A stretch of 64,000 bases of DNA. Origin: Verticillium longisporum (Eukaryota; Ascomycota; Sordariomycetes; Glomerellales; Plectosphaerellaceae). The notes below the pieces were generated by a model. It searched no databases. It was not told the origin of the DNA and saw only the letters and a program-made list of their open reading frames with translations. Shown here one piece after another: positions 23,701-34,533 of this stretch. The stretch covers positions 4,712,001-4,776,000 of the forward strand of contig JAETXT010000007.1 in NCBI GenBank assembly GCA_019188255.1. Reading direction: 5' to 3'. A program made the position numbers and the translations under genes. The first letter of the stretch is position 1. Every line of letters begins with the position of its first letter.

Positions 23701-25922
23701 TGTCTCGGCCGAGAAGTGTGAGTGCCTCTTGAACAATGCTTTCCGATACACGATCAGTGACAGTTTCTTTGCTGAAAGCCTCCTCTAGGAATGACCACGC
23801 ATCGGTAGAACCTTGCAAGGATTGAGACGCTTTGGCTGCCAACAAGTCCTGGTAGCCTGCATGAGACGAGGCAAACGTGATTCCACCTTGTGACGTTGCC
23901 AAACTTCCGATAGCTTCGAGTGCTGCAGGCTTCTCTTGCTGAAGGATAAGGGTATCTACCCAAGTCTTCCAGATCGTGGAGAATGCTGCGTGTTGGTTTT
24001 GTGAAGCTCCCAAGCCTGAAACACAGGCAACGAGGTCTTTACGCGACCGTGAGGCAAGGATTAAGTCCATGTGGTCACGGCCCTGCTCAAGTAGGAATTT
24101 CTCGAATGCTGTCAAAACGAATTTGTCTTCCCAAATGAAGGAAGCATGTCGGCCGACACTGTGCAGCACGCTCGCAGCGCCATATGGCTTGAGATTTCTG
24201 TTGGCCAGCAATTCGATGGCGCGAAACACGATATCCTTGGATGGACCGTCCAGGACCTGCGCTTTCGGGTGCGCGGCAGGTATTTTGGCGTGAATTTGAC
24301 CAACAAGTAAGAACCACCGGTCGCCCTCTTGGGCAACGGCATCTTGTGACTTTTCGTAGTCTTTCGACACCTCTGGAAGGGAGCTGGATATCTTGGAACA
24401 TAATTCGGAGGATAGCCGCTGCCATGCATCTGCAATCTCTGTTTGAGCCCCCTCAAGGTGACGGTCTACGGTGATGCCGAATGCTTCCACGAGAACCGGG
24501 GTACCTGGTTTGCCTCCCACATGCCATCCCGTCGTTTCCGTCGTGGGTTTCAGGTAGTGGCTGATGAGAGGGAAAATATGGTCAAGAAGGAACTGAGACT
24601 GAGGGCCATCGGGCGGCAACAAGGTGAGAAAGTGCCGCGCAGCGCGAACGTAGCATGTCCATGCTGGTGGCGCGTTGATCCGAGGTTCTCCACGACTCGC
24701 AATACCGACTCTCAACGACCCTAGAATGTCGGACGCGGATTCGTGAGTCAGCTGTTCGGTCGGAAGGACTGCGAGCAATTGCTCCAGGTAGCCCCAGAAC
24801 TTGACCGAGCTACCTTGCGACCCCTTTTCCAAGAAAATCTGTAGACGAGAGATGGGCGTCTTCTTGTCGCTGCTCGATGACCAAACTTCGGGGAACTTTT
24901 GCGTCAAGCGGGTTAGAACCCTCACATACTCAACAGCAGAGCCGGTCTGGTTGCTCTTGAGTCCTTCTGTGACAAAGATCTTCTTCAGTCTTGACACTTG
25001 TGATGCGACAGAATCGTGTCTCTTCTCCAAACAGGTCCATAGAAGTTCGCAGGTGACCTTCCTGACCGCTGAGTCGGCAAAGGTCGCACTCTTCCATACC
25101 ACGTCCTCCGAGAAAAAGATGTCGTAGGAGTCCGCCTCGGCGTCAAGAACGGCTTGCTCCAGCTTCTGTAATAGTTCAAGAACCAACGACAGACTAGAGT
25201 TTACGACACGAAAGTATTTCGCCTCCGCATCATCGGCCGTCGTCGATCGTTCGTCGCTAAGGGTATCTTTCGTTTCTCGTATCGCTTCGGCCGAGTACGT
25301 GAGGATCTGGTGCTGGCACTTCTTCCAGAAAGCGAGGACCTTGTCGATGTTGGTCAGCAAGGACGAGAGGCCTTGGCTGGCCGCGTTTGCGACTGCACGA
25401 TCCTTGTCTGTCGTGCCTGCGAGCCAGGTGCCAACCACTTTCGGCACCCGTTTCTCCATGCGCTTTCTCGCAGACTTCATGAGTTCGAATTGCAGGGTAT
25501 GTGAGAGCTCGCGCGCCCGTCGGGCATTGTCTATTGAGATACGAGGGTACACTTGAACCTATTATATACATTACTAGCTGCTCGCACACAAGTTCGCAGG
25601 CTCCAGGGGGACGCACCCAAGCTTCCAGAATCGCCTCTTCGGGCCCTCCATGCTGCTCGTGAGGGTGCGCTCTCACGTATGCCACGAGCTCCTCCAGAGC
25701 TTTTGTCTTGGTTGTGGCATCTTTCTTGAGCAAGTTCTTGAAGGCGACACCAACATTCGCATCAGAGATGGAGGAGAAATCGAGAGGCTCGGTCAGGTAG
25801 GAGAGACCGCTGCCGGCCTGGGTTGACGAGAAGCCGCCGAATCCTGACGTACCCGGATGGGAGCTGCTGGAAAAGGCACTGGCGCCAGGAAATCGAGAGC
25901 TTCTTCCTTGAGCTCGTGACAT
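20775..25922 (-). CDS. LTN1: E3 ubiquitin ligase listerin, with degenerate RING (about 1635 aa)
   Basis: Listerin (Ltn1/Rkr1) ubiquitinates nascent chains on stalled 60S subunits in ribosome quality control. Five exons: 25922-25617, 25558-23448, 23390-21931, 21876-21116 and 21044-20775, totalling 4908 nt without a break. The N-terminal block (LSYLTEPLDFSSISD, VAFKNLLKKD, EAWVQVYPRISID, LSHTLQFELMKSARKRMEK) is the conserved ribosome-contacting domain; the middle is HEAT/ARM-like. The C-terminal RING reads ECAIC, DKKCSTRKNLIYRTCLYKRF, CPLC. In family members known to me the central part has CxTCKxxFHxxCLYKWF. So the fourth ligand Cys is Arg (1592), the His ligand is Tyr (1597) and the E2-contacting Trp is Arg (1604). 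Start: ATG at 25922 fits the family; an in-frame ATG at 26003 would add 27 Pro-rich residues. Confidence 0.93.
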
Positions 25923-26962
25923 GGGGGGCAAAGGTGCGGGCGATGGCGCGCCACGATGGGGGGAGTGTCGAAACGAGGCGGCGGGCGGGGGAAGAGTCGG
26001 CACCGACTTGACCTAACGAGCGCTTCGGAGTTGCGCGACAATGAAAAGCTTCGCAAACAGAAGGATGAAAAAAAACGGCGTCAGCTATCATGGGTCTCGT
26101 CGGCGCGAGGTCTTTTTTTCCTTCCGGTTTGAGGCGAGTGCCCGTTTGGCGTGCTCAGCAGTTGACTCAGGCCGATCAGATTTTGGAGTAGCCCCTCCAT
26201 CAGCCTCAAGGTAGGAACTGACTGACCGATGCTGTCATGGTGGGGCACTGAGCAAACTGAGACACGTGATGACACTTCTCACGCCCAAGGTGGGCTAAGC
26301 TAGGCGAGCCCGCGATGATTGGCTCGCATGGTGGGTTTCACATGGTAGGAGGCAAGTGGATCATTACCCCGCGTTGGCTGAGCCTCCGCCCACGTCGCCC
26401 ATTGGCCGAATCTCCGATTAGCGTGTCTTATCGCGGGCAATGGCGGCAATGAGGCCTCGCATTCGCCCGACCTCATCCGGCTCGCAGGCAGGCACCTCCA
26501 TTCGGCCACTTCCCCAGGTGCGCGCGCCCCCAAAGCGCCTGACCTCGAGCTCGTTGAGCCGAAGAAGGAAGCAACAGCTGGTTTCCTTTGTCTTTACTTC
26601 TCCAGTACTTGACCTGGTATTTCAATCTTTCTCACCTTCTAATCATTCCTTCATGCTCTCGCATCCATCATCACACGAGCGCCGGTGATCTTCCCACATC
26701 CCCATGTAAGTCGTCTCACTTTCACACTCGACCCTGGTCTATCTACCGCACCCTGGCCTTTGCGTGCCTTGAATCACCCATGTAAAGCACGGGCTGCCAC
26801 CTTCGTCATTCCTGATTTCTCCGCACTTGTACCAGGCCTCAGAGAGAACAAATGTCGCATGCTCCCCGACTCTTTCCAAAGGTTTAAACAAAGTTCGTGT
26901 CTGCTCACTTCTTCTTCTCTCAGTTATTAGCATGATATAGACTGCCGTAGCTCGTCTTCACC
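25923..26962. other. Divergent promoter, listerin and mitochondrial repeat protein
   Basis: About 1 kb. The part near 26963 is pyrimidine-rich, typical of fungal 5' UTRs, with short upstream ATGs. I see no separate gene. Confidence 0.6.
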
Positions 26963-29900
26963 ATGTTGACGACAACTGCAACCTCTGCCTCGGCTCGAGC
27001 CAAGCTTCTCCAAAGTGCCTCATCTACATCCACCACCCGTGCCCTGACAGCCTTATTACACCGCGGACAGGTCCGCACCCACCTCACAAGTCGAGGGTCT
27101 GGCAACGATCCGACACCATCATTGACAAGTCCCTACGCTCCAATTGACCCCATCACCAATCGTAGGATCCCTACGTACACTGAACGCAACACGACCCTCG
27201 CCAAAGCCCTGAAGGCTAGTTTCCTCAGCACACCAGTGCATTCGGATGGCCCACCATCGGCCCAGGAGCTGCGTAAATACCGCCAGGTCGAGATTGACGA
27301 TCAACCATGGGTTACCGTTCAGCTGAGGTCCAACAAGTACTCCGATCTCAACGAGTACAAGCCCGTCCTGAGCAGTTCTGCCCCAGCCAACGCCAGTACA
27401 GCGCAGAAGTACGACGATCTCCACAAATATAAACCGCTCGTTGATCAGGTGGATACCGCTCACGATGTCGAGCCGAAATACAACGATCTCCACAAATACG
27501 GCCCCGTTGATGTCCACAACTCCGCGTCCTCGGCACCTGCGCCGACCGAGGGCACTCAAAAGTATAACGACCTTCACAAGTACGTCCCTGTCGCATGGAG
27601 GGAACCCAATCAGGAGGCCCCGCCATCTTCCGAAGAGAAGTCGAAACATTACTCAGATCTGGACAAATACCACCCTATCAGCTTTAACGAGCCGAATGGC
27701 AACCTCCCACCCTCTGCAGATGAAGTATCTAAACAATATTCCGACCTGGACACTTATCAGCCTATGCGTTACAACGAGCCAAGTGGGAAATTGCCGCCCA
27801 CACAGGAAGAGCTTTCCAAGCAATACACGGATCTTAACGCGTACCGTGCCGTGCATTTCAATGAACCCCACGGAAAGCCCCCGCTCACCCCCGAGGAGCT
27901 TTCCAAGCAATACACGGATCTTGATGACTACCGTCCCGTGCGATTCAATGAGCCTGATGGGAAGCCGCCGCTCACCCAAGAAGAGCTCTCCAAACAGTAC
28001 ACAGATCTGAACGGGTATCGTGCTGTGCGGTTCAACGAACCCAATGGGAAGCTTCCGCTCACCCAAGAAGAGCTCTCCAAACAGTACACAGATCTGAACG
28101 GGTATCGTGCTGTGCGGTTCAACGAACCCAATGGGAAGCTTCCGCCCACCCAAGAAGAGCTCTCAAAGCAGTACACAGATCTGGATAACTACCATGCTGT
28201 GCGATTCAACGAACCCAACGGGAAACTCCCGCCCACCCCCGAGGAGCTTTCAAAGGAATACACGGACCTGGGCGAATACGGCCCAATACGATTCAATGAA
28301 CCAGATGGTAAACTCCCTCCTTCGGCTGAAGAGGTCTCGAAGCAGTACACCGACCTCGACCAATATCAGCCCGTGCTGTTTAACGAGCCCAATGGCAAAC
28401 TGCCACCAACATCCGAAGAACTTTCTAAGCAGTACGATGACCTGCACAAGTATGGTCCCGTCTATTGGAATGAACCCAACGGAAAACTTCCGCTGAGTGC
28501 CGAAGAGCAGTCGAAATTCTACGCCGATCTCGACAGCTACGGGCCTGTCATGTGGAACGAGCCCAATGGCCAATTGCCACCAACTGTTGAGGAGCGATCT
28601 AAGCACTACACAGACTTGGACGCATATGGTCAGCCCATCATGTGGAACGAACCGAACGGCAAGCTCCCCATGTCAGCTGAAGAGCGCTCGAAGAAGTATC
28701 GAGACCTTGATCAGTATGGACCGGTTCAGTGGAACGAGCCCGACGGAAACCTTCCCCTTACCCCAGAGGAACTGTCGAAGCGGTACGCGGACTTGAATGC
28801 TTATCAGCCTGTTCGGTGGAACGAGCCCGACGGCAGACCAGCAATGACCGCTGAAGAGGCCAGCAAACAATACGATGACGTCGACAGTTATCAGCCAATT
28901 CTGTGGAACGAGCCAGATGGCAAGCCATCCATGAGCCGTGAAGAAGCGAGTAAGCAGTATGATGACTTGGACCAATATGACAGGCCTTTTGCTCACAACG
29001 AACCTGACGGCAAGCCCGCCATTACTCCAGAGGAAGCCAGCAAGGAATATAACGATCTCGACCAATACAAGCCAGTCCGCTGGAACGAGCCCAACGGGCA
29101 ACCTCCTATGGACCCCGAAGAAGACAGCAAGCGGTACAAGGACCTCTCCGACTACTCCGAGCCATTCCAGCACAATGAGCCCGATGGCAAACCTCCAGCG
29201 CAGCAAAACAATTCCGCTGTAACAGAAGATCCATTCAACTACGGAGCTTTCCGTTACAATGAGCCCGACGGCAAGGCAGAGGATCTTGATCTGCTGCGCG
29301 CAAGCGATGTGCGTGCCAAGTCATTGCAGTCTGCGAGTGCAACTCAAAAGAAGCGCGTTGCCCTGGACACGGAATCACTGGAAAGAGACAATTCACGCCA
29401 TGGTCTGGAATGGGAGAATGCGAACAAGGCAGCCAAGACCACCCTCAAGCAGTCCAAGATAAAGTCGCAGGACTCGAGTGACGCGACCCAAAACGTCACC
29501 GGCAACTATGTGAAGGACTTCCCTGAGGATTTCGCCGTCTCTTGGAGCGCGATGCTTGGGCAAAATGCTGCCGCAATGGAATATCAAAAGAAGCTCGAGA
29601 ATGGCACGCGGGAGCCGGAGCAAGGCGATGAGGATATTGCATCCTTTGACGAGAGTTTTCCCAAGCTTGAGTCTACCATAGAACCCCAAGTGTTCACTCC
29701 AGCTCTGCACAAAATCGAGCCAGCGTTGAACCGTGGGTCGTCTCTCCTTGACAGCCAGAAGCGGGCCGATCGACTGCGCACACTCGCAGATCCATACTCT
29801 ACAGAGCCTCAAGGACTAGAGCTCAGCTATCTGCAGGAATGCGGCGGCAAGGCTACTGGTCCTACTTTTGTCAGAACCTATGGAACAGTGAGCGACGCTG

Positions 29901-30592
29901 TCTCAGCTGCCGCAACACAGGCCAAGGCAGCCTCCAAGGCAGCTGAGCCTGCCAAGGAGGCGGCTCCTGAGCCATCATACTACAAGATTTTGGCCTTCGA
30001 TCCGACGACCAATTCCATTAGCACTGCTGAGACGTCGTCGCTTGCCATAGACAGCTCTGTCCCACTGACACCACCGGAGGCAATGATGCGTCTGTCCAAT
30101 CCCGTCAAGTTCTTCCCGCACCTGGCACCACTTCAGGCGCAGGGGTACGAGATCGTCTCTGGGAACGGAGACGTCCTTGTATTTCGCAAGGTCCGCAACG
30201 CCCAGCAAGGGACGATCAGCACTCATTCGACTACGGAACAGGCCACAAGATACCAGCCCCCAAGGGTGAACCCCATTGACATGATGGGCAGCCAGCCCGT
30301 CACCCCACACTCATACTCGGCGAGCCCGACAGGGTTCGTGAACTTTGAAGATGACAGTGCCGAGGTGGACCAGAAGCCACCCCCGCCTTACCGAGGAGGC
30401 TACGGCGCATCAGGCGCGGGCCCTGCTGCCAGCGGGTTTGCAGCAGACGAGGAGCCAAAGAGGGCCGGCAAGACCAAGAAGGTGCTGTTGGGTGCCGCGT
30501 GGGTCGGAGGCATCTCGTATGCTTTCGGCACCGTTGGCCAGTACTTCAGAACAGGCGGTGCTGACGGGAAGGGCCCAGGGGGTCGTCTCTGA
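26963..30592 (+). CDS. Mitochondrial 29-residue-repeat protein with C-terminal membrane segment (1209 aa)
   Basis: Single exon. The N-terminus (MLTTTATSASARAKLLQSAS) is Ser/Thr/Ala/Arg-rich without acids, a good mitochondrial presequence. About 18 tandem copies of a 29-residue unit follow (residues about 225-750), with core SKQYTDLxxYxPVRFNEPxG and linker KLPPTxEEL; shorter KYxDLHKYxPV units precede them. Then come a charged helical region, a conserved-looking C-terminal module (SYYKILAFDPTTNSISTAE; PLTPPEAMMRLSNPVKFFPH; GYEIVSGNGDVLVFRKV) and a near-terminal hydrophobic segment (KKVLLGAAWVGGISYAFGTV) that may anchor it in a membrane. Two adjacent units are identical at DNA level. I recall similar large repeat proteins in other ascomycetes but no function, so none is assigned. 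Long antisense ORFs here are by-products of the repeat. Confidence 0.85.
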   Translation: MLTTTATSASARAKLLQSASSTSTTRALTALLHRGQVRTHLTSRGSGNDPTPSLTSPYAPIDPITNRRIPTYTERNTTLAKALKASFLSTPVHSDGPPSAQELRKYRQVEIDDQPWVTVQLRSNKYSDLNEYKPVLSSSAPANASTAQKYDDLHKYKPLVDQVDTAHDVEPKYNDLHKYGPVDVHNSASSAPAPTEGTQKYNDLHKYVPVAWREPNQEAPPSSEEKSKHYSDLDKYHPISFNEPNGNLPPSADEVSKQYSDLDTYQPMRYNEPSGKLPPTQEELSKQYTDLNAYRAVHFNEPHGKPPLTPEELSKQYTDLDDYRPVRFNEPDGKPPLTQEELSKQYTDLNGYRAVRFNEPNGKLPLTQEELSKQYTDLNGYRAVRFNEPNGKLPPTQEELSKQYTDLDNYHAVRFNEPNGKLPPTPEELSKEYTDLGEYGPIRFNEPDGKLPPSAEEVSKQYTDLDQYQPVLFNEPNGKLPPTSEELSKQYDDLHKYGPVYWNEPNGKLPLSAEEQSKFYADLDSYGPVMWNEPNGQLPPTVEERSKHYTDLDAYGQPIMWNEPNGKLPMSAEERSKKYRDLDQYGPVQWNEPDGNLPLTPEELSKRYADLNAYQPVRWNEPDGRPAMTAEEASKQYDDVDSYQPILWNEPDGKPSMSREEASKQYDDLDQYDRPFAHNEPDGKPAITPEEASKEYNDLDQYKPVRWNEPNGQPPMDPEEDSKRYKDLSDYSEPFQHNEPDGKPPAQQNNSAVTEDPFNYGAFRYNEPDGKAEDLDLLRASDVRAKSLQSASATQKKRVALDTESLERDNSRHGLEWENANKAAKTTLKQSKIKSQDSSDATQNVTGNYVKDFPEDFAVSWSAMLGQNAAAMEYQKKLENGTREPEQGDEDIASFDESFPKLESTIEPQVFTPALHKIEPALNRGSSLLDSQKRADRLRTLADPYSTEPQGLELSYLQECGGKATGPTFVRTYGTVSDAVSAAATQAKAASKAAEPAKEAAPEPSYYKILAFDPTTNSISTAETSSLAIDSSVPLTPPEAMMRLSNPVKFFPHLAPLQAQGYEIVSGNGDVLVFRKVRNAQQGTISTHSTTEQATRYQPPRVNPIDMMGSQPVTPHSYSASPTGFVNFEDDSAEVDQKPPPPYRGGYGASGAGPAASGFAADEEPKRAGKTKKVLLGAAWVGGISYAFGTVGQYFRTGGADGKGPGGRL
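27640..29210 (+). repeat. Coding array of about 18 units of 87-90 bp
   Basis: Tandem units encode SK(Q/H/R)Y(T/D/A)DLxxYxPVxxNEPxGxxPxxxEE. The aromatic residue before NEP shifts from Phe in early units to Trp in later ones, suggesting two blocks of duplication. Confidence 0.95.
27971..28144 (+). repeat. Two identical 87-bp units
   Basis: 27971-28057 and 28058-28144 read as the same 87 bases, including wobble positions, whereas other units differ at many synonymous sites. This is the most recent duplication in the array. Confidence 0.93.
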
Positions 30593-31171
30593 TGCCGTTC
30601 AAAGGCATGGACCGTGAACGAGACTCGGTCTATTTCATTGTTTTGTTTTCTTCCTTTATTTTTGCTACATGGCACTGGGCAGGATTGGTTTGCAAATGTT
30701 TTTCTGATACCACACGACTGAGATTGGGACCGTTTTGATGCGGCATGACACCGCTATTTATTTTCTGATTCGAACTGCTTTATGGTTTGCATCGAAGTTG
30801 GGCTAGTGTCACCCTTCATCAACCTGTATGATTAGGGGCTCGCCAAGCGACGCACCATCATCTACTCGGCGTTCTCGCTCTCACTCTTTTGGCTATGGCC
30901 ACAACAGCGCATCTAGGCAGGCAGGCAGCATAGGATAGGGTAGGAATCATTTTGAATCAATTTTTGGATCTGTTACTCGAATCGAGATGCTGTGCCTCCT
31001 GGAGCTACCTGCATAGTGACAGTCTTGTGTTGCTCGAGGCCATACCACGCCATGAACGCCGGATTCCTGACCAGACCCTGGATCTCCATTTTTTTTCCAG
31101 TCTCGCAGTCCCGCTCGCCCTCGGTCTGATGCAGGGAATATACAAATGGTCAACAATGGGCGGAAACAGAA
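30593..31171. other. Convergent 3' flanks
   Basis: About 580 bp between two converging genes. AT-rich just after the repeat-protein stop, otherwise featureless. Confidence 0.55.
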
Positions 31172-31399
31172 TTACGTCCGCTCCGTGAAGCCGGGCCCCG
31201 TCTTGACGCGCTCGTTGATGTGGCTCATCTGCAGCTCGCGCTTCTGGTCCTCCTGCTTCCAGCTCTGGCGGCGCTCAAAGGCAGGCGGCGTCCAGCTGTT
31301 TGTGTGCTCCATGGCGCGGGCGGCCTCGGCGGCGGCGTGGGGCGACTGCTGGCTCTGCGCGACGGGGACGGCGGTGTTGAGGGAGGTTGGTGCCGACAT
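31172..31399 (-). CDS. Small uncharacterised protein (75 aa)
   Basis: Single exon starting MSAPTSLNTAVPVAQSQQS; an in-frame ATG eight codons upstream is less likely. The chain is Ala/Gln-rich in the first half, then HTNSWTPPAFERRQSWKQED and a basic/polar tail ending GPGFTERT. There is no signal peptide or membrane segment. The RRQS element looks like a basophilic kinase site. I recall similar small proteins in other filamentous ascomycetes, without an assigned function. Low-complexity sequence around it makes the gene less certain than its neighbours. Confidence 0.6.
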   Translation of the reverse strand: MSAPTSLNTAVPVAQSQQSPHAAAEAARAMEHTNSWTPPAFERRQSWKQEDQKRELQMSHINERVKTGPGFTERT

Positions 31400-32934
31400 G
31401 TTTGTCGCGGTTTTTGGTTCCAATGGTAGGTGGTGTTTGTTCTGTCCCGGTTGCGGGTGTATATGACTTGGGTATGTGTGGATGATGTAGGTGATTCTTG
31501 TAGGTGATGTTTGTGTAGGTAAGGTAGGTACAGATGTTGGTAGGATTTGTGTTCATTGTCAAGATGTGCCTGCCTAATGGGGATGTTGCCTCCTTCATAT
31601 ACCTAAGCGTAGGACTGCCTCCCCCGCCATATCACGGGTTGCACCTGCCCACGTCTCCCGATCGGGGGGCGTTTCGCTCCCTCTCCTGCCTACCTTACCT
31701 AGGTACCCGCTGGGGCGCGTTCGTTGCCGCCCGCCCCGGCGTGCTGCCGATCGCGAGACCCTAGACTGACATGCGGTGCAGAATGAGGTGAGCACACTCG
31801 GGGTCCTTTCCCCCTCCTTCTCGCGTGGCTTGGGTCTAGGCATGCTGTTGCGGGGTCGGACCTTCGGTAGAGGCAACGCGGGCTGGTTGCCTGACACTGC
31901 AGGACTGAAGGGGGTGCTGGAGGAATGCGTGCGAATGGCCCGGTAACTCTGCCTGTCTTGTGTACCTAGGTGCCTAAGGTGCCTACCTTACTCACCAGGT
32001 TAAGGTACCTAGGTAGCTGAACACTGAGCAGCCATCCGTGCCCCCGGGTACTTTACAGGCTAGCAGGTCCCGGAGGTGAGAGGGTCTCGGGGGCCTACGA
32101 GAGGGAAAGGCAGGAAACGGTACGACGCTTGACATTCAGGTGTCGTGACCCTGACGGTTCCGATGACTGGCAGTGGTGAGATGTGGTGCGGGGGATGGGG
32201 GCATGGTACGATGCAGTTGCCCGCATTCGGGGTAGCGTTGCCTCTCTGTCGTGTGATGGGGCTGTACCAGCATGTTCACCTCGGGCTGGCAGGCAGGCAG
32301 GCTGGAAGATGCTGGCTGATGCTGGCGGCGAGCCTTTGCAGTGCATTTGTCACAATTTGGTGGTGGGATGGAACGCGCGACAGGACGCTCCGCTCGTGTG
32401 GTTGCATCGGGTGTGAGCGCGGAGGTTCAACGTCATGTCTTGGTGTTGGTGGTGTGCACAGGTCATCCGGGGATCTCGATGCCCCGAACAAAGCTCTCTC
32501 TATAATTGACATGTCACATGGAGGCTTGAGTACTTGCCGTTGAACACTTCAATTCACCCGAGTCAACGTCAGACACCAACTCGCTATCTAATACACGGGC
32601 TTGCCCTCCATACTCCATCCCATGCTTCCTTCCGTCCAGCCTCCGACGCCAGCCTCGCTGGCCATGACATGACGGGGGTATACTTCCTTCCTCCCCGACA
32701 CCGACACCAAAACAAACCAAGAAGGACAGGTAAAGACCACCCGGACCTATACAGATGACAAGGTCATTAGGACCTTCATGACGATAGGGGAAGAAAAAAA
32801 TAACCCCATCTGGGGCTCCGACTACAAAACAAGACAAGACGCCGTTCGCTATGCAGCTATGTGACAAGGGGATAGCGGGCCAAGAAAAAGTATAGACACG
32901 GGAAGAGGTCGAGGTGTAAACAAGGTATAAGCGA
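31400..32934. other. Long intergenic region with dispersed palindromic motifs
   Basis: About 1.5 kb. It contains two clusters of TACCTTACCTAGGTACC-like palindromic sequence (31689-31708, 31961-32018). Otherwise GC-rich, with no gene supported. Confidence 0.55.
31961..32018. repeat. Cluster of CCTAGG/GGTACC/CCTTAAGG-type palindromes
   Basis: Repeated partial palindromes (tacctaggtgcctaaggtgc, then ttaaggtacctaggtagc). Similar sequence occurs at 31689-31708 and 60219-60276, always intergenic. Confidence 0.6.
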
Positions 32935-34533
32935 TCACGGAGTTCGGGGGCGCTTCCAGTAGTATTGCTATTTCCATGGTTAGACGTCGTGTGCATTAGA
33001 AGCCAGGTATAAGGGGTAAACGGAACGTACCTTGTGCTGTTTCCTGCACGCCCGCAGACTCGGCTTGCGCAGGCCATCAGTGACGGCGAGCCTCCGCTGC
33101 TCGTCGTCGTCACCCTCGGGCATGTAGTAGTACTCGCTCTCGAGGGCTTGGCCGGCGGCATCCTTGCCCTGGCGCGAGATGACGCCAATGCAGACGGTGC
33201 CCTCGATGATGGAACGCAGCGTGCTCTTCGTGAGGCCACGCTTCTCCTCGGCGGGCAGCGCGTTCATAATGGCAGACAGGGGCGTGGATGAGAGACGGGA
33301 GAAGGCGAGCTGGTTGACAACGTGGTTCTTGACCGTAGGGTTCTCGATCGCTGGTGCAGGCAAGGGCTCGCGCTTGGGAGACGGCTCGACCTCCTCCTCC
33401 TTCACCTTGGCGAGGATGGGGGACGAGGCGAGAGGAAGCTGGTGTGGCCGCGGCGCGCGCTTGGGCGTCGTGGGCTTGGGAGAGCATGCGGTGATCGAGG
33501 CGAGACGATTGGAGATGTTGGCGCCAAAGGGACCGAACGAGTGGACAACGGGGTCGTTCTCCTCATCGGGGTTCTCGTCATCGTCGGGGTCGCTGAGGTC
33601 GGACGAGAACGAGTTGGTCACCTCGGTCATGAAGCTCTGGCCAACGTCCGGACCAGGCTCGCCGTGCTTGGGCAAGTCATCCTCGGCGCTGAAGTCTTCG
33701 AAGATCTGGATTTCGTCGCTCGCGCTCGCGGGCAGCAGAGACTGGAGGCGCTGCGAGGATGTGTTGGTGGTGGCCGGTGTAGGAGACTCGGGTGTGTCGA
33801 TACGCGGCGCGCGGCGAATCGGGCTCGACTGAAGAGCGGCGACACCGCGGGCCTGGGGACGCGGCGAGTCCTCCCAAGACGAGTCGGAGAGATTACCGAG
33901 GGCATCGCGGAGGTCCTTCTTGGGCCATTGGATCATGAGGCGAGCATCGTGCACGTCCACCATGATCTCGGTGCCCTCCGTCTCCGATGTAAACGAGTCT
34001 CCCTTGAGGAGCTCCCACGTGCGGCCCTGGCAGTGCAGCTTCAGTCCGTTCCAGCCATTGCACACAATCTCAATCTTGTTGGGGTGTAGAGGCGAGGCGG
34101 CAGGCACGTAGCGGGCCTTGACGTGCACGCGTGACACGAGACGGTTGCCGGAGAGCTGGTAGTGGGAAGAGTTGCTGGAGCGGCCCATGAGGAGCATCTC
34201 GCCATTGTCGTTGAGCTCGATCGAGGGAACAGAGGCGAGAGGGGCACGTTCGGCAGAGGAGGAGCCGGGACGTGCAATGCTCGGACAGCGGGCGACACGC
34301 GGCGGCGAGGACGAGAGGATGCCGGTGCTGGACGTGGGCACAGGCGTGGGATACTTGAGGTGAGCACCGGCACCTCCAACGGAGCCGTCTCGTGCCTGCC
34401 TCTTAAGCGGCCGAGGGAAGCCTGGTGAGGAGGAAAGAGGCTCGAACGGCGGCAGGAGGGTTGGTGCAGGACGCTTGACGCCGGCGACAGGGAGCACAGG
34501 CTCGATGGTTCTCCGAGGCGGCGACGAGTTCAT
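32935..34533 (-). CDS. FHA-domain protein, Tos4/Plm2-like (511 aa)
   Basis: Two exons, 34533-33031 and 32967-32935; the second adds QYYWKRPRTP. The forkhead-associated domain spans about residues 110-215 with the phosphothreonine-binding signature GRSSNS (Gly, Arg, Ser), followed by NRLVSRVHVKARYVP, NGWNGLKLHCQGRTWEL and GDSFTSETEGTEIMVDV. This layout matches yeast Tos4/Plm2, chromatin-bound G1/S factors that recruit deacetylases through FHA binding. The N-terminal 100 residues and the 220-410 region are Pro/Ser-rich with several SP/TP sites, suggesting CDK control. The C-terminal 80 residues (STPLSAIMNALPAEEKRGLT) form a conserved-looking helical module. Nuclear location and the cell-cycle role are inferred from the family. 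The reading frame is intact. Confidence 0.85.

Noticed and set aside
27119..29206. Several 110-180-codon minus-strand ORFs across the repeat gene
   Set aside because: They are periodic reverse translations of the 87-bp repeat and carry no independent features.
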